From: Platerodrilus igneus
Taxonomy: Eukaryota; Arthropoda; Insecta; Coleoptera; Lycidae
Length of the DNA stretch: 64,000 nucleotides
Assembly (NCBI GenBank): GCA_036346225.1
Contig: JARFIW010000942.1
Span: forward strand, 2,749,001 to 2,813,000
Direction: 5' to 3'
Positions 1-14,200 of this stretch are shown here, piece after piece. Position numbers and translations under genes: made by a program. Numbering within the stretch: the first letter of the stretch is position 1; each line of letters starts with the position of its first letter. The notes beneath the pieces were generated by a model. It had not been told where the DNA came from. It saw nothing but the letters and a program-made list of their open reading frames with translations, and ran no database searches.

Positions 1-106
1 GCTTTTTTAGGAAAATACAAAGTTATCTTTTTTTAAATAGAAAGGGATATTTTTAGCTATCGTGTCGGAAAGGTTTTTAAAAATGCTATTTTTCAATATA
101 ACATAT

Positions 107-849
107 TGTTACATTTACGCACATTACAATTTAGGCGTGGCTCTAATGCCGTTATAAAAGCTATACCGACCACGTTTTTACCGGATGATGTAATCGCTGT
201 CTAAGTCAATTTACATGCACGTTCTAGGTAAAATTCAAATTACTTACGTGATGTGTATATTTCAGAACTTCATCTCAGGGTCCAGCACGTGGTTAGTGTT
301 GTGATTACGACGTGTTGACATCAAATTATTATCCGTCACTGAACTTCTATTGCATCTCGTACGGATTTGAAAGGAAATAGGCAGATGAACGATAATGGGA
401 GACAAAGGGAAACTACTGTAATGTATGTGTCTCTGTAATTATAGTAAATTCGCTAGGGTAATTCAAAACACAGAAATAGTTTCATATGTTCATCAACATC
501 TTACATTTAAGTATTAATTTACTGAATTGTCTCTTTTATGTCACCCCGCGGCATGGTTATGTTCGCCGCCACCTTGGTGTATCCATACGGCCCGGCATGC
601 GTGCGTACATACACAACAACTACATAGCGGTTTTTCTTTAAAACTACATCGCACTTAGATACTTGTTGTTTAGTTTATGTCTCGTTGCTTAATGCCGCTT
701 TCTCCCCCCGCGCACTTCCGCATTCCTCTGCGCAGACTCAACCGTCCCGACGGCGGAAGTTAGCGTATTACTTCAAAAATACGCGTCAATTAACCTACAA
801 GGTATCTCTTACCCTAAAACATGATACATGACCAGTTTGGCATGTAACA
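107..849 (-). repeat. 3' LTR (left copy) of the gypsy element
   Basis: It matches 5054-5588 along its whole length except for about 208 extra bases around 415-622, which contain a GC-rich stretch. Shared landmarks are TTATAAAAGCTATA near 153 and the run leading to the terminal ATGTAACA. The shorter right LTR has probably suffered a deletion, because the AACTAC present at both edges of the extra segment looks like deletion microhomology. Confidence 0.85.
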
Positions 850-3300
850 ATCGAAACCAAGTCATAAAAGAACAAAAAATCTTAAAAAAAGACCTTGAGC
901 ACGATAGGCACTTAAAGTCTAGAGCGTTACTTACATATGAACTAACTTACATTCTACTAAATGTTTATTTTAGACGTCATCTGGTTTTTCCACCCGTTAA
1001 CGCGTCTTTCGAGTAAACCAAGAAACAGAATGTGTAGTCCCAAGATTATCGAACTACATCTATAAATGCACACATGAGTGTTAGATGTGGCGCAGTTGTA
1101 ATCGACAGCACAAATTTGTCGGAGAGCACGAAATACTTTACTACGACTAAATACAAGTCCGACAAGTCGTTTAACGTTTCTACAATAACCAAAAGCTAAC
1201 TTTACAGTTTTTGAGTGCACAAGCACATAAGCATTACATTTTAACTGTTTGTACATCGGAAAAAAAATGCCCAAATTTCAAAATGCTCAAAAGAGCAGGT
1301 TACTATACGTTTGACATTTTTTTGTGTTGGTACTCTGACTTAATAAACTGTAAACATCAAAACTTCGTAATGACATGGTTGTGAATTAACAAATTTACCA
1401 ACAGTACCATCTTACTAATTTCTTACATTTCTCACCTACCAAATTACATTGCTACCATCAGGTTAGCTTTTTCACTCAATACTCAAAAGTTTCCTACGTC
1501 TGACCATAAATACCAAACGTTAGGACAACAAAAAAAGTAAGACAAAGTTTCAAGTTATTACTAAAGATAATAGGCAAGATAGAGATATTAAGATAAAACT
1601 AGATAACAATAGATGGATCCGAAACGTCCCAGTACGCCAAGGCATGCCACAACTATAAGCTTTAAAAAATAGCTATGAATTCCTCAGCTTACAAAGCCGT
1701 TTTGTCCTCCATCGTAGATATACAAAAGAGAGTGGCTCCGCAAAGTTGTTAAATAGGAAAATGCTTTTACCCCCTAAAAGAGAGAGACCTGTGAAGCAGA
1801 CCCGTTAGTTAAAACAGTACAAGGGACCGGGAAGGCATGTGGGTACAATCCTGCACCCTGCGTTGATTGAAATCGATAAAACATACACTCATATATACTT
1901 ACTCTGTTAGCGGCCACGTGTGGCTGACAGCGGCACCGCATGACCTAACGAAAGATTTCCAGAGACGCGGTTCAGGTGTCTATTAAAACTCCCCGCGCGA
2001 CCACACAGTGGATAACGGAAATGAAAAGATAATAGACATATAGGGAAGGTAAAAATAGGAAGATAGGCATTTTTGGAATGTGTTAGTGACTTCCAGGTAG
2101 AAGAGAGTAGAAGAAGGGCTTGCGTTGAGCAACAGCGATAGAAAAAGGTAGATAGAAAAGCACCACTCGACCAGCCTGTGGTCAGTAGTTCTGAGTGAGG
2201 GAAAAATCACTCTTATGTGGTAGACGAGTGTTCCGGGACAAGAACAGGAAGGAAAAATAAGGAGGAAAGGGAGACAGCAGGATAAGAAAAAAACAATGTT
2301 TTAGACAAGCGTCCAAGAGAAGGTAGAGAGTTGTCTCTGTTAAACGCAGATAGGTCTGAGGGACCACCTGTTGTGTTAATCAGACAAGTATAAGACACAT
2401 AATAAGTTAAAAAATTACTAGACTCGAGATGAGAACTAGTAGGATCATCTTCCTAACGAGCGCATCCACTACGGTAAGAAGATCAGACAAGAAGTTCAAA
2501 CAACCAACTTAAAAGTACCATTGCAGATACCTTCCCACAAAAAATCAACTATTCCAAGGTGATTTTCAGAAACGGTAACGCCATAAACACACAGGAATAC
2601 TTAACTATAAGCAGTTAAATGAATATACAAACATACGTTCCCAATATGCTAAAAACAACCAAGAATTCAATAAGATATCAATAAAAACGATAGCACTTCA
2701 CCACGAAGTTAAATAAAAAACAAAAAAAATGTTTATATGTTCTGATGGCTTAACAGAAGATAAAAACAAGTAATGAAAAAGAATAAAGTGAGCGGTTGTA
2801 ATAATTCAGAAGAAAAACGCATGAAATAGAATCTCCTAGTTTTGCAGCTGCAAATATGGACTGTTTCTTACAGAGGTATAGGCCGCGGATCCTATGTGTA
2901 TCCAAAAAAAAGCATCCACTCCACATCAGCTAAAACAAATTATAACGATTCAATGAGTTACTTCAACCAAATTTACGACAATCGCCACGAAATTAAACAA
3001 CGTAAGATAAATGCTAAAAAACAAAATAATATGATGCAGAAAAAGGTGCTAGGATTGATTGGATGAAGCGACAGAGTGACATTGGGGAACCTAGATAACA
3101 TATAAACATGTGGCAGACAATAAATTTAAGGGAAGAATTAATAGCCAGCAAAAAGATAACTAAAATGGGGTAAATAAGCCAAAAGTGTAGAAGGTAAACG
3201 ATGTATGAGAAAAGAAACGAATAGATAAAGCTAACAAATTCAGAGCGGGAACAAAAACATTTGGTAGACCATTAAAGAACTGACATGTGGAAAAATTAAT
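850..3300. other. Non-coding interior of the gypsy element
   Basis: This lies between the 3' LTR and the integrase remnant. Only short open frames without family resemblance occur, and nothing like an envelope gene is visible. It may be decayed 3' internal sequence or later insertions. Confidence 0.5.
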
Positions 3301-4270
3301 TAGCATTTGAGTCAACAGAGAACGGTTTAAGGTCTTTGATATGCCACCTTCCTTGACGTTTTCCTTCGGTGTCTTGGAGTTCATAGATATGTGGACTAAT
3401 GACGCGAGTAACTCCACATAAAATGAATTTTGGAGCTAATTTTGAAGAGAATTTTTTGGTAATATCAGATAAGACATAATTTCTTTTCCAAACTTGTTCA
3501 CCTAAAGCAAAAGCAATATCCCGTTTTCGCAGATTATAATGATCTTTACTTTTTTCGTAGGCTTTTAACAAATTTTTTCTAACATCATTGATAATAGAAG
3601 GTAATGATTGTTGGTCTTTGTCCCAGCATACTTTTTCGTCAAATTCAATTACGTTAGTATCATCCGGAACTGAACCGTAATAACTACCATTAAGTGACGT
3701 TTATCTTCCAAAAACAAGAAATAAGGGAGTGAATTGGGTTGCTTCGTGTTGAGGTGTACGCAGAGCTTGAGCAATTTTAAAGATATATTCATCCCACTTA
3801 GTGTGGTCTGAGTCGATATATAAAGAGATAGCAGTAATTAAGACTCTATCTACTCTTTCGGTAGGGTTTACCTGTGGATGGTATTTGGCATTGAACCAAA
3901 TTTTGTGTACTTTATAACTTGTAACGAAATTTTGAAAATCTTTTGAGATAAATTGCGGCCCATTATCACAGAGAATAATTTGAGGGACACCAAAGATAAG
4001 AAATACATTTTGTTCTAAAATTTAAATATAGCAGAAGATGTAGCTTTAGTTAACTGTTGTACAATAACGAATTTAGAAAGCCAGTCGGTGACGACTAAAA
4101 GATATTGGTTACCTTTTTTTGATCGAGGGAGAGGTGCTAATAAGTCAATTGATATTAACTGAAAGGGATAAGGTACACGTTTGAAGTTACCCATCACATC
4201 AGAATGAGCTTCTTGAGAACTCTTCTGAGCCCCGCAAATTTTACAGTTTCTAATATAGTTTCAAGAGTTT
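3301..4270 (-). pseudogene. Ty3/gypsy integrase remnant
   Basis: Read on the minus strand, the order is: the second half of the HHCC zinc finger (CKIC near 4235), the first catalytic Asp in a LISIDLLAP context (near 4165), the second Asp in LCDNGPQF (near 3965) and the catalytic Glu in NPTERV (near 3870), followed by a C-terminal beta-barrel-like region ending RWHIKDLKPF (near 3330). This is the standard D,D-35-E integrase of gypsy-type pol, which joins element cDNA to host DNA. At least two breaks interrupt it: a stop after the region near 4018 and another near 3700. The upstream RT/RNase H is missing. The catalytic residues survive but the gene is dead. Confidence 0.85.
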
Positions 4271-5053
4271 AAGGTGTAATGAATTCATCATGCTACTATG
4301 TTTAGGAAGTAAATATACCCAGATAAATTTAAAGCAAATAGACAATGATAGTTTTTAAAAAAATAAATTTTTTTGTAAAAAAAATCCATAAAATTTAGTT
4401 AATTGTTGGGTTTAGTAAGTGCCAGATACAGATAATATAGTAGTTGTACTAGAAATTTAGAACCGAAGAAACAAGTTTTAGTAATTTAAAAAAATCAAGT
4501 CATAGGTATTTAAACAATGCGTTTTTAAGAATTTTTAGCATGACAAATGGCAAATAAAGCAATTACAGTGATAAATTACCTATGAATACCAAACTTACTG
4601 GAGAAATAATCTACATCCAAAGAAACATATTTCAGTTTAATCAAAGTTAAGTCAGGTTATGTAGTGTATACCAAACACATTTCAAATATAAAAAACACTG
4701 TTTTTGTAAAGGAAATTTAAATTACACTAGATTTAAAATTGCAAGATAAAGGTAAGTAAATAGTAAACAAATAATTATTTAGTGTGACAGTTTCAAAAAG
4801 TTCATTTAATATTATAAAGCTACTTGTAGGGCTGCCAACCAAATGAGATAAGTATAACTGAAGATAACTAAAATTTAGTGGTTGCCAAATTAAATTTTAA
4901 AAGTCACTAGAAATAAACTTTTTAATTGCAAATAATTGAGTGAAAAACCAATTTTTAAAAAAATGTTATTTTTTTAAAGAGCTAATTACAAGTTACAATG
5001 AAGATTAGTTATAAACGGATTTTAAAATTCAACATAACACGCAAAGGCGGCAT
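4271..5053. other. AT-rich decayed interior next to the 5' LTR
   Basis: This should hold gag/pro/RT for a complete element, but it is under 800 bp, very AT-rich and has no open frame. It is best explained by a large internal deletion. Confidence 0.4.
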
Positions 5054-5588
5054 TGTTACATTTACGCACATTACAGGCGTGGCTCTAACGTCATTATAAA
5101 AGCTATACCGACCACGCCTTTACCGGATGATGCAATCGCTGTCTAAGTCAATTTACATGCACATTCTAGGTAAAATTCAAATTACTTACGTGATGTGTAT
5201 ATTTTAGAACTTCATCTCAGGGTCCAGCATGTGGTTAGGGTTGTGATTACGCCGTGTTGAACATCAAATTATTATCCGTCACTGAACTTCTATTGCATCT
5301 CGCAGGGGTTTGAAAGGAAATAGGTAGAGAAATGATAATGGGAGACAAAGGAAAACTACATACCTGTTTTTCTTTAAAAACTACACCGCAATTAGATACT
5401 TGTTGCTTAGTCCATGTTTCGTTGCTTAATGCCGGTTTCTCCCCTCGCAAACTTCCGCATTCCTTCTGCGCAGACTCGACCGTCACCAACGACGGAAGTT
5501 AGCGTATCATATCAAAAATACGTGACAATTAACCTACAAGGTATCTCTTACCCTAAAACATGATACATGACTGGATTGGCATGTAGCA
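5054..5588 (-). repeat. 5' LTR (right copy) of the gypsy element
   Basis: Direct repeat of 107-849 with a ~208-bp deletion near 5358. It starts TGTTACATTTACGC and ends ATGTAGCA, followed by ATAT, which matches the left flank. Confidence 0.85.
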
Positions 5589-6842
5589 ATATCTCTATGC
5601 CTAAAATCAAAATACGCTTTCAAAAATGCATTGATGTCTATGCCTGACGACAGACGATCAATGCCTTTCAGAGCAAAGCACAATCTTTTCTAACGTGAAT
5701 TTCAGTTTTTAAGACTGAATTGGACAGCTTTTTCTTAAAATGTTTTCGTAGCTAAGTAACATTTAAATTTAAGTACCGCTTATTTTAGTTTGCATTGCAT
5801 ACCTCTCATTTAAGGAAATCTTAGTTAAGCAAAACTTAATATTAAAAATACCTGGCAAAAATGCAGATTTCTGTCTATGAAAATGTCAATCAATTGTCAA
5901 TTTTTTAATAAAATTAATTAGTCCATTTACGTTATATTAGTTATCTTTATAATGTCTTTGGCTGATGAATACCAACCAAAACAAATTGCGTATTGTAAAT
6001 ACAAAACCATTAAAATGCAAAGCAAAGTATATTTCTCGTGTGTAAATATGAAAGTAAATGTTACTAATTACACCGTGTTTTCATTTTAAAGATATTAATG
6101 TAATTAATTTTCTGTGCATAAATATGCAGCAGAACACGTTTCAATCGCCGTACAGGCGAATTTAATTGCATGTACAAAGCCATTTATTTGTTATAAAAAT
6201 ACGCCTTCCGCGCCTAAAATAAATAATTTTGTATATAAAAACGAGTTTTAATTGCTGTAAAACTAACCTTTTTTTACAATTATTAGGATGCAAGTCTTTT
6301 TGCACTTACAAAGGATAAATAAAGCAATTAAAGCTTTAATTAAATAGCTAAATTGACTTTCGTATAACACTTTAAATAAAACATGTTCTAGAAGCTTTGG
6401 GAGAAATAGAGAAAATGCATCATCTGTACTGAGAAACAATTCAATAACTAATACTGAATAAACAAAACCTTATATTATCCATCTTTCAATTACTAGCTCG
6501 ATTTGAAATGATCATTTGGACTTTGCATAAAAGTCTAAGTTATTATTTCATCTTATTCACTGTAATACGATAGTATTTATCAACTTACCCTGTGTAATTA
6601 ACTACCTAAAATATTTATGTATTTAATATTTGGCTTATAGCCATAATTTTGAGCGTAGCTTCCTGTCTATAACTGACATAAGTCAAAAACTTGACAATGT
6701 CAGATATGATTGACAAAAATGCCAAACGTAATTGATAGTTAGGTTTATGTATAGATGTGTACACGATTTAAATTTGTTAATTTCCCAATTGTCGTCATCG
6801 GTCTCGGTGGCGTATTTGGTAAACGCATGGTTCAGGCAAAAC

Positions 6843-6846
<4 letters not shown>
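5589..6846. other. No recognisable feature
   Basis: AT-rich sequence between the gypsy element and the first (TA)n tract. I see no ORF with family resemblance, no RNA gene and no clear repeat. Confidence 0.5.

Positions 6847-6880
<34 letters not shown>
6847..6880. repeat. (TA)n microsatellite at left edge of foldback element
   Basis: About 17 TA units directly abut TTGCTGTGAAACC, the left end of the foldback element. A (TA)n tract also abuts the other end (from 11095), so the element sits inside a TA repeat. Confidence 0.9.
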
Positions 6881-6883
<3 letters not shown>

Positions 6884-9800
6884 CTGTGAAACCTTATAAA
6901 TCACCTGGTCCGTTGATTCCTTCTGTTAATCGCCTCGGCTGCTCTTCTAGATAACTTCCATTCTCAATCATAAAAATTAAACAACACATTCCTACCACAA
7001 ACATCAACGTTAACTCTATTTACATCAATATTCAGAATACATTAAATTTTCAAATTAAATTTGAACATAAAATTCAGTTTTAAAAAGAATTTCCGGATTA
7101 ATTTTATTATCATTTTACTGTGCATCCAAAATTAAAGTCCTTGTTGGATGCCTACTAATTAATATAACAATATAAGCAGACCGGAGTCTGAGTATAAAGG
7201 AGCATCTACCACCCTTTACGTTAATTAACCAGGTTTGTCTAATTGAGCTCAAAGACCTACCCAAAGTTTCATCCTATTCCCGAACATCAAAACAAAATAC
7301 CTTTTACTTAAACAAGCAAATTTCATCTTAAAATTAAATTTTTATGGTTAGAAAATTCCACTAATGTCCATTTAAAGTAAATCAATTATAAAGTCATTCA
7401 ATACACACAAAAATGTCAAACAAAATAGTACAATTTACCTGAAGGTTATTGTCCTCGTAGCTTCAGTGTAATCGTCCTTTTGTAAATCACACCATTCCAA
7501 CCGGATTCTATTTACAGCTTCAAGTTGTCAACGCTTTAAAACGTTCTCCATCACCATTAATTTAAAGTTGTTTCTAGGCTTTTCCGGAACTCATCTGTGT
7601 ATATCTGCCTCTGGTTCAGTGGATGCAGACACATTTACGAACCATTTAGTCATTAACACCCCGCAAAATAGCAAAGAAATTCATACTTCCTTTACCAATA
7701 TTACCAATATACGCCAAAACTGCCTACTTTTGGGTATACATTTGTCGTTGTAAATTTTACTAATTGGTACCGTGATAATAAACTTTTATTACCTTGTATC
7801 TAAGTGCACTGAAGTACATTCATGTTAGCACGTAAAATAACCAATTATTTTGAGTCACTAAAATATACTAGCACACTTTAAATTATTTAATCAAACTAAA
7901 ATGCACTGTTTAATATCAAGTCGCGGATGCACGAGCTTTTAACGCATCGAATCGTCGAAAGTCTAAGAGTCTAAGAGAGAAACACATATTCCCGCCTGTA
8001 TATATAGCGAATAGCCGACACGTCGCTTTGTTCCCTAAAACGGGTAATTCCAATGAATTCCTCATTCTACGTTCCCAGTCTGTAGCCTGCACGTCGATTT
8101 TATGAATTTAGTACTCACCCCATTGAGATCTCAGAAAATTTCAACACGGCCCGCAAAGTTGTCCGAGAAAACTAATTACTTTTATACAGAAATTGTTGTT
8201 CTACCTCTGATATATGCATCCTATTTTTAACCAATCGCAGCCCCTTGACGTTGCTTAAATCCCGCCCTTTACAATATGTGTCTTTGCTTGACGCATTTTC
8301 TTTTTCCTTTTCTAACCTGTTCGTATTGGTGCAAATTTATATTCTTTATTATCGATTATATTTTAGTCCACGCGGACTGTTATCTGGGTTTAATAAACCC
8401 GTATCGCACATTCTCGTAAATACTAAGTCCCGGTTTCTCCAAGATTCTTTGAAACATTAATTATTTGCCAAATTTACGCAGAATGAGCTTTTTAAAAATA
8501 CGCAGGTGTTCTGTATTTCCTGCTAAAGCATCTGATCGTTTCCAATATCCTTAGAATCAACATGTTTATCCAAACAAATTAACTTGAAATTGCCTTTTAA
8601 AACACGCAGGGTGTTCAAACGTAACATTTTAAATAACCTTCCTACGATTTGACTATTATTGTTTCTAGCCTTTTATGCTTATTATATGTTATTAACGGTT
8701 TAATTAACTCAATTAAAATTGATTTCATCCTTTTCATTTTTAGCGAATACACCTTAAATATTAATTATTATATGTACACTTTGTTTTACTACCGGTTACT
8801 TAAACTAGGGTTAATTAATATAAACTTTGCACGTAATTTCCATTTGTTTAGGAATAATTAAATTATCCACTGCGCTTTTCAATACTGCTTCTTTTGATGT
8901 AAAGCGTCTTATAGATAATTTAAATTTCTTATTTTTACTGAAACAACCGAGTTTATTTATGCTTCAAGGTTTTAATAAAGCGTATTATTTAATGAAATTC
9001 CTTATACACGGTAATTAAATAACATCAAATAATTTTAATCACCGTGTATAAGGAATTTTATTAGATAATACGCTTTATTAAAAAACCGTAAAGCATAAAA
9101 AGTCATTCGTTTCAGTAAAAATAAGAGATTTAAATCATGTACAAGACGCTTTATATCTAAAGAAACAGTATTAAAAAGCTCTGCGTGTAATTTAAATACT
9201 CCGAGGAAAGAAACAAATGGAAAGTACGTGCAAAATTTATATTAATTAACCCTATTTTAAGTAACCGGTATTAAACAAAGTGTACACATAATAATTAATA
9301 TTTAATTTGTATTCACTAAAAATGAAAGGATAGAAGTCAATTTTAATTGGAGTTAATTAAACCATTATTAATAATAAGCATAAAAGCCTGTGAAAATCCA
9401 AGATTAAAACACCACGAAATAAGGCTCTGAGAATTAATAGTATGTTTGAACACCTGCGTAGTTTAAAAACCTCATTCGGCGTAAATGTTGCAGATAATTA
9501 ATGGTTCAGAGAATCTTGGAGAAACCGGGGCTTAATATTCACGGGAAGGCGCGATACGGGGTTATTTAACCCAGATAACAGTCCGCGAGGACTGAAATAA
9601 TCGATAATAGAGAATATCAATTTGCATCAATAAGAACGGGTTAGATAGAGACAGATAATATGCACAAGACCGAGACACATATAGTAAAAGGCGTGAGTAA
9701 AGCAACGTCATGGGGTTGCGATTGGTTGAAAGTAAAAGGCAAAATTTGAGAGGTGAAAATAACATTTCGGTATAAAAGTCAATTAGTTATTTCCAGAACG

Positions 9801-11091
9801 TTGCAGGCCGTGTCGAAATTTCCGTGATCTAACTGGGGCGAGTACAAAATTCGTAAAAACCGACGCGCGAGCTACGGAATGGGAACATAGCAAGCAAAAT
9901 TCTTTAGAATTGTCCATTTTGGGGACTCGACCGACAGACAGGCTAACTTCTATATATACCCAGGTGAATATGAACAAGCTCTCTTACATCCGCGACTTGA
10001 TTCAATACGTTAAACAGTGCATTTTAGTTTGATAAAATAATTTAAAGTTTTCTCGTATATTTTAGTGATTCAAAATAGTTTGTTCTTTACGTGCTAACAT
10101 GAATATACTTTAGTGCACTTAAATACAAGGTAATAAAATTTAGTATCACTGTACCAATTAGTAAAATTTACAACGACAAATGTATACACCAAAGTAGGCA
10201 GTTTTGGCGTATATTGGTGAAAAAAGTATGAATTTCTTTGCTATTTTTCGGGGGTGTTAATAATTAAATGGTTCATGAATGTGTCTGGATCCACAAAACA
10301 AGGGTCAGATATACACAGATGAGTTCCGGAAAAGCCCAGAAACAACTTTAAATAAATGGTGATGGAGAAAATTTTTAAAGCGTTGAGAATCAGAAGCTGT
10401 AAATATAACCCAGTTGGAATGGTGTGATTAACAAAAGGGACGATGTACATTGAAGCTACGAGTGCAGTAACCTTCAGGTAATTTATACTATTGTGTTTGA
10501 ACTTTGATATTTTTGTGTGTGTTGAATAACTTTATAATTGATTTACTTTAAATGGACATTAGTGAAATTGTACTAACCATAAAATTTTAATTTTAACGTG
10601 AAATTCGCTTGTTTAAGTAGAAAGGGTATTTAGTATTGATGTTTGGGATTATGATGAAAATTTGGGTATGTCTTTGAGCTCAATTAGACGAACCTGGTTA
10701 ATTAACGTAAAGGTGGTAGATGCTCCTTTGTACTCAGACTCAGGTCTGCATATATTGTTATATTAATTAGTAGGCATCCTACAAGGACTTTAATTCTGGA
10801 TGCACATTAAATGATAATAAAATTAATCTTGAAATTCTTTTAAAACTGAAATTTATGCTGAATTTTTAATTTGAAATTTTAATGTATTGTGAATATTGAT
10901 GTAAATAGAGTTAACGTTGATGTTTGTGGTAGGAATGTGTTTGTCTTTTTATGAATGAGGATGAAGGTTTAACTAGAGGAGCAGCCGAGGCGATTAACAG
11001 AAAGTAATCAACAGACCAGGTAATTCAAGTGGTTTCACGGCAGACATGACGCCCAAAAGTGAGGCTTGATTTTATACAGGAGGTTTCACAG

Positions 11092-11094
<3 letters not shown>
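6881..11094. mobile_element. 4.2-kb foldback (hairpin) element A
   Basis: The left half (6881-9012) is the reverse complement of the right half (9041-11094) nearly end to end, with only about 28 bases between. Landmarks are TTGCTGTGAAACC at 6881 against GGTTTCACAGCAA at 11082, and TTAATTAACCAGGTTTG near 7220 against its complement near 10690. At the centre CTTATACACGGT (9001) faces ACCGTGTATAAG (9041). Arms are about 2.1 kb, clearly diverged but alignable; the right arm has an extra ~60 bp next to its terminus that repeats a GTGAAACC-like end. No transposase ORF is present. It resembles Foldback-type elements with giant terminal inverted repeats, so it is probably non-autonomous. An inverted duplication of host DNA is less likely given the (TA)n edges. 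Confidence 0.85.
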
Positions 11095-11132
<38 letters not shown>

Positions 11133-11145
11133 GTAGTTTTTACAC

Positions 11146-11185
<40 letters not shown>

Positions 11186-11220
11186 GTAGTTTTTTACACA
11201 AGGTATATATATATATATAT
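11095..11220. repeat. (TA)n tracts with a repeated spacer
   Basis: Three (TA)n runs are separated by two near-identical ~25-bp spacers (TTATAAGTAGTTTTTACACA and onward). This is a small tandem duplication at the right edge of the foldback element, probably from slippage. Confidence 0.85.
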
Positions 11221-11224
11221 AAAA

Positions 11225-14200
11225 TTTCACATCTTTATTATAATTTTTAATCTAAATTGGCCCTGGTGGAAAACACTACTTTACCAACAGTGGTTTCAAC
11301 AGTTTAAGATGGCACTCGTAGAGTCTAAAAAGATAAAGCGAGTTTTGACACAGACTAATCTTACGTGGAAATTAATTAAATTCGCTTAGCGCACACACAA
11401 CTCATGATTGAATTGGCATTAATCATTAATTAATCTCTGATCACCACCTCATAATGTAAAATCATCGTTTCTACTACTACCACTTTGTAATTAAGTCTAA
11501 CTATCTCAAACATTCAATAAATCATCAGGAATAATCCTGTCTAAATACGTTCAATTTAGAACACATCAATATAAACTGTACATTACAAATAATGGTACTT
11601 TGGCATAAATAAAAACAATATCAATGTAAAATATAAAGATAAACTTTAAGATGCAATTATTGAATGTCCTCCATCCTTGATTGCGGACCAGGATTGTCTT
11701 TAAGCAGATGCTCGGTTTATAAGACGTTGTGGTCCAGATATAAGTATGCTCAGATTATAAAGAACATGGCGGTCCTGATGTAAACAAGTTTGTATCGTTT
11801 TTTGATGTCACAAAGATATACTCGAGATAATTTTTATTAGTTAAAGAAATGTATTACATAATGATTTGCCAATATAGTGATATTAGTGTCATGCCTTTTC
11901 GACCTAGAACTATTTCAAGAATAATTCTGATAGAATTATAGGTAAGATAATATCGATAAATATATAAAATAATTAGCAAAATAAACATCTAACGCCACAT
12001 CCTAACGTCATTTAAAAAAGAACGTGTAACAATTAGTGATATACAAATAATCATAAACACAATTATAGTCTCATGAAAATATATAAAGACTTCCACCTTG
12101 TAGAAAACACCACTTCTAAATAAATAACACTTTCTATAAATACATGCAATGGCATCTTGTAATTCATTGTGTAAACGTAAAACGTACAGGTTAGACTGAA
12201 ACAGAAACAGTAGCAAAGTAAGGACTCGCACGAAACACGATAACATATAAAAAGATAAAAAAGACTTATAGGTTCTGTGCTAACGCTAACTACAAAAGCG
12301 GAGAGTGGAGTGGTTTACATAGACAAAAAAGGACATCGCCATCGAATTTTTATTGATAATAAAAGCAAAAAGTATATTTAAAAAAAAGAGTTATATTCTA
12401 CGGACAATTTTTAACAATTGAGATACGAAGTGCAAATTTTGCATTGTCACATGTAGAAAAAACTAATTGGTAGTAAAAATAATGCTTAGGCTTTCTTATG
12501 AACAAGTGTGTTAAGTTAAAAGTATTAAATTCAGAACCATTTCTAGTAAATATTTTAAAACGAAACAGGAAACACCAGTGAAGCTAATTTCAAATCGGAT
12601 TTGTAAACTTATTCCGTCTGTCGGAGCATTGTGACTAAAGTTTATCCGTTGTTCATTTGGTACGCACAAACATTAAAAGTGAATAAACAAGATTCTCGCG
12701 ATCTAAAAAATATCGTAACGTATCTCTATGTGCCGAAATACTTATCGTGCACCTACATCTGCAGAAGTGAAACAGCAAAACATCTTGATTTTCCCTCACG
12801 GAGGGTTCGTCACAACGGTAGACAGGATCATTCACGCTGCGACCATAACTGCAACAGCGGATCAACGCAAAAGAGCTAAAAAGAAATTCTTTCTAGTCAT
12901 TAATAACCACGTAGGAAGCTTACCGATGCACCGAAGATAAAAACTTCTCGCAGAAGATGTGCATTGCTCATGAAATAATAGAATCTGTCACGCAGAAGAT
13001 ACATGTTCGGACGAAAAGCAGGATCAAAGCAAATCCAGTTTAGGAAACGACATAATAATAATTTATATAAAATTCACCAATAAAAATTAATCAGCTAATT
13101 TCACGTTAAGCGTATTGGCTTATTTAAAGAAAGTCGATCCCAGGTCGCAACACAAATTGAAGGCAATCATTCTTTTAAACTTTAAAAATTTTTGCTTAGT
13201 GTACTCAAACCAAATATTTCAAACATCAATAAATCAAAGTCACCTTCAATTTATGTCATAAATGTCAAACTTGAAGTTTTTATTATTTTGACAACGATCC
13301 TAGGTCATGGATCAAAACGTAAATAAAGTTGATTTTAAAAACTATGAGTGGTTTAATTCCCAAAGACGATTAAGAAGAATGCTAAACAAACCACAACAAA
13401 CATACAGGGAGTAGATATAATAATGGATTGAAATAATAGGATACCACATGTCAAATAACACTTCTAGAGTCTTTGTAATGCATAAATAGATGAAGAAAAC
13501 CGGCAAATTCGAATGCAATCGCCTTCGCTAATCACACATGTAGAAAATCTCTTCTATATAAACGGATATTACTGCTTTTAAATAAAGCATGCATATACTT
13601 TTAGAACGCAAAGATTGTTGATAACCGAAAATATTTGCGTATTATATCAAACAATAGAGATTGATTGGGGTACATTTAAACTAAATACACTAATAACATT
13701 CTACAAGGAGTTGAACAAGCACTTGTTTTAATTGTATTAGAATGAGTTTTATAGGAACAAATCGAGTTATTAAATTATAATGCATATTCAGGGCGTCTCC
13801 TGTAACAGGTAGTTATACAAAATATCAAAGTGAAAGTGTGGGAATATTTGGGAATATCGTAAATCGAATGAAAATATTTGGGAATGTAAAATTGAACATA
13901 ACAATTGTCTAAAATTTCTGCATACTGTAATGCCAATTAATCAAATAATTTCTGTAAGGTTATATCATAGAAACTTCTATAGTTTATCAATACAAATATG
14001 GTACCATTTAATTTAAATTCATTCTTAAAGTAATGATTGCACTCTTAGAATAAGACATAAATATCATTCATGCAATTTTTGTTTGTGAAGTGCCATTTCA
14101 AAATATATTGACAAAAAAAAATTAAATTACAACAATCAATTTCATTCATAAATTTATTCCAAGCACCCAGCGAGACACTCACAAATATTAAATAAATATT

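Larger units (their letters stand above)
107..5588 (-). mobile_element. Decayed Ty3/gypsy LTR retrotransposon
   Basis: Two direct repeats begin TGTTACATTTACGC and end ATGTAACA (left) or ATGTAGCA (right), so each has TG...CA ends. The four bases outside are ATAT on both sides (103-106 and 5589-5592), as expected for the 4-bp target duplication of gypsy-like elements. The only recognisable coding remnant between them is an integrase on the minus strand, so the right LTR is the 5' LTR. Gag, protease and reverse transcriptase are gone or decayed beyond recognition. I see no convincing primer binding site or polypurine tract. The LTRs differ by many substitutions and one large indel, so the insertion is old. 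Confidence 0.85.

Noticed and set aside
850..3300. Envelope gene downstream of the gypsy integrase
   Set aside because: No signal peptide, fusion-peptide or membrane pattern in any open frame of suitable length.
12631..12940. Overlapping ORFs on both strands
   Set aside because: Short, overlapping in three frames, no domain or conserved context.
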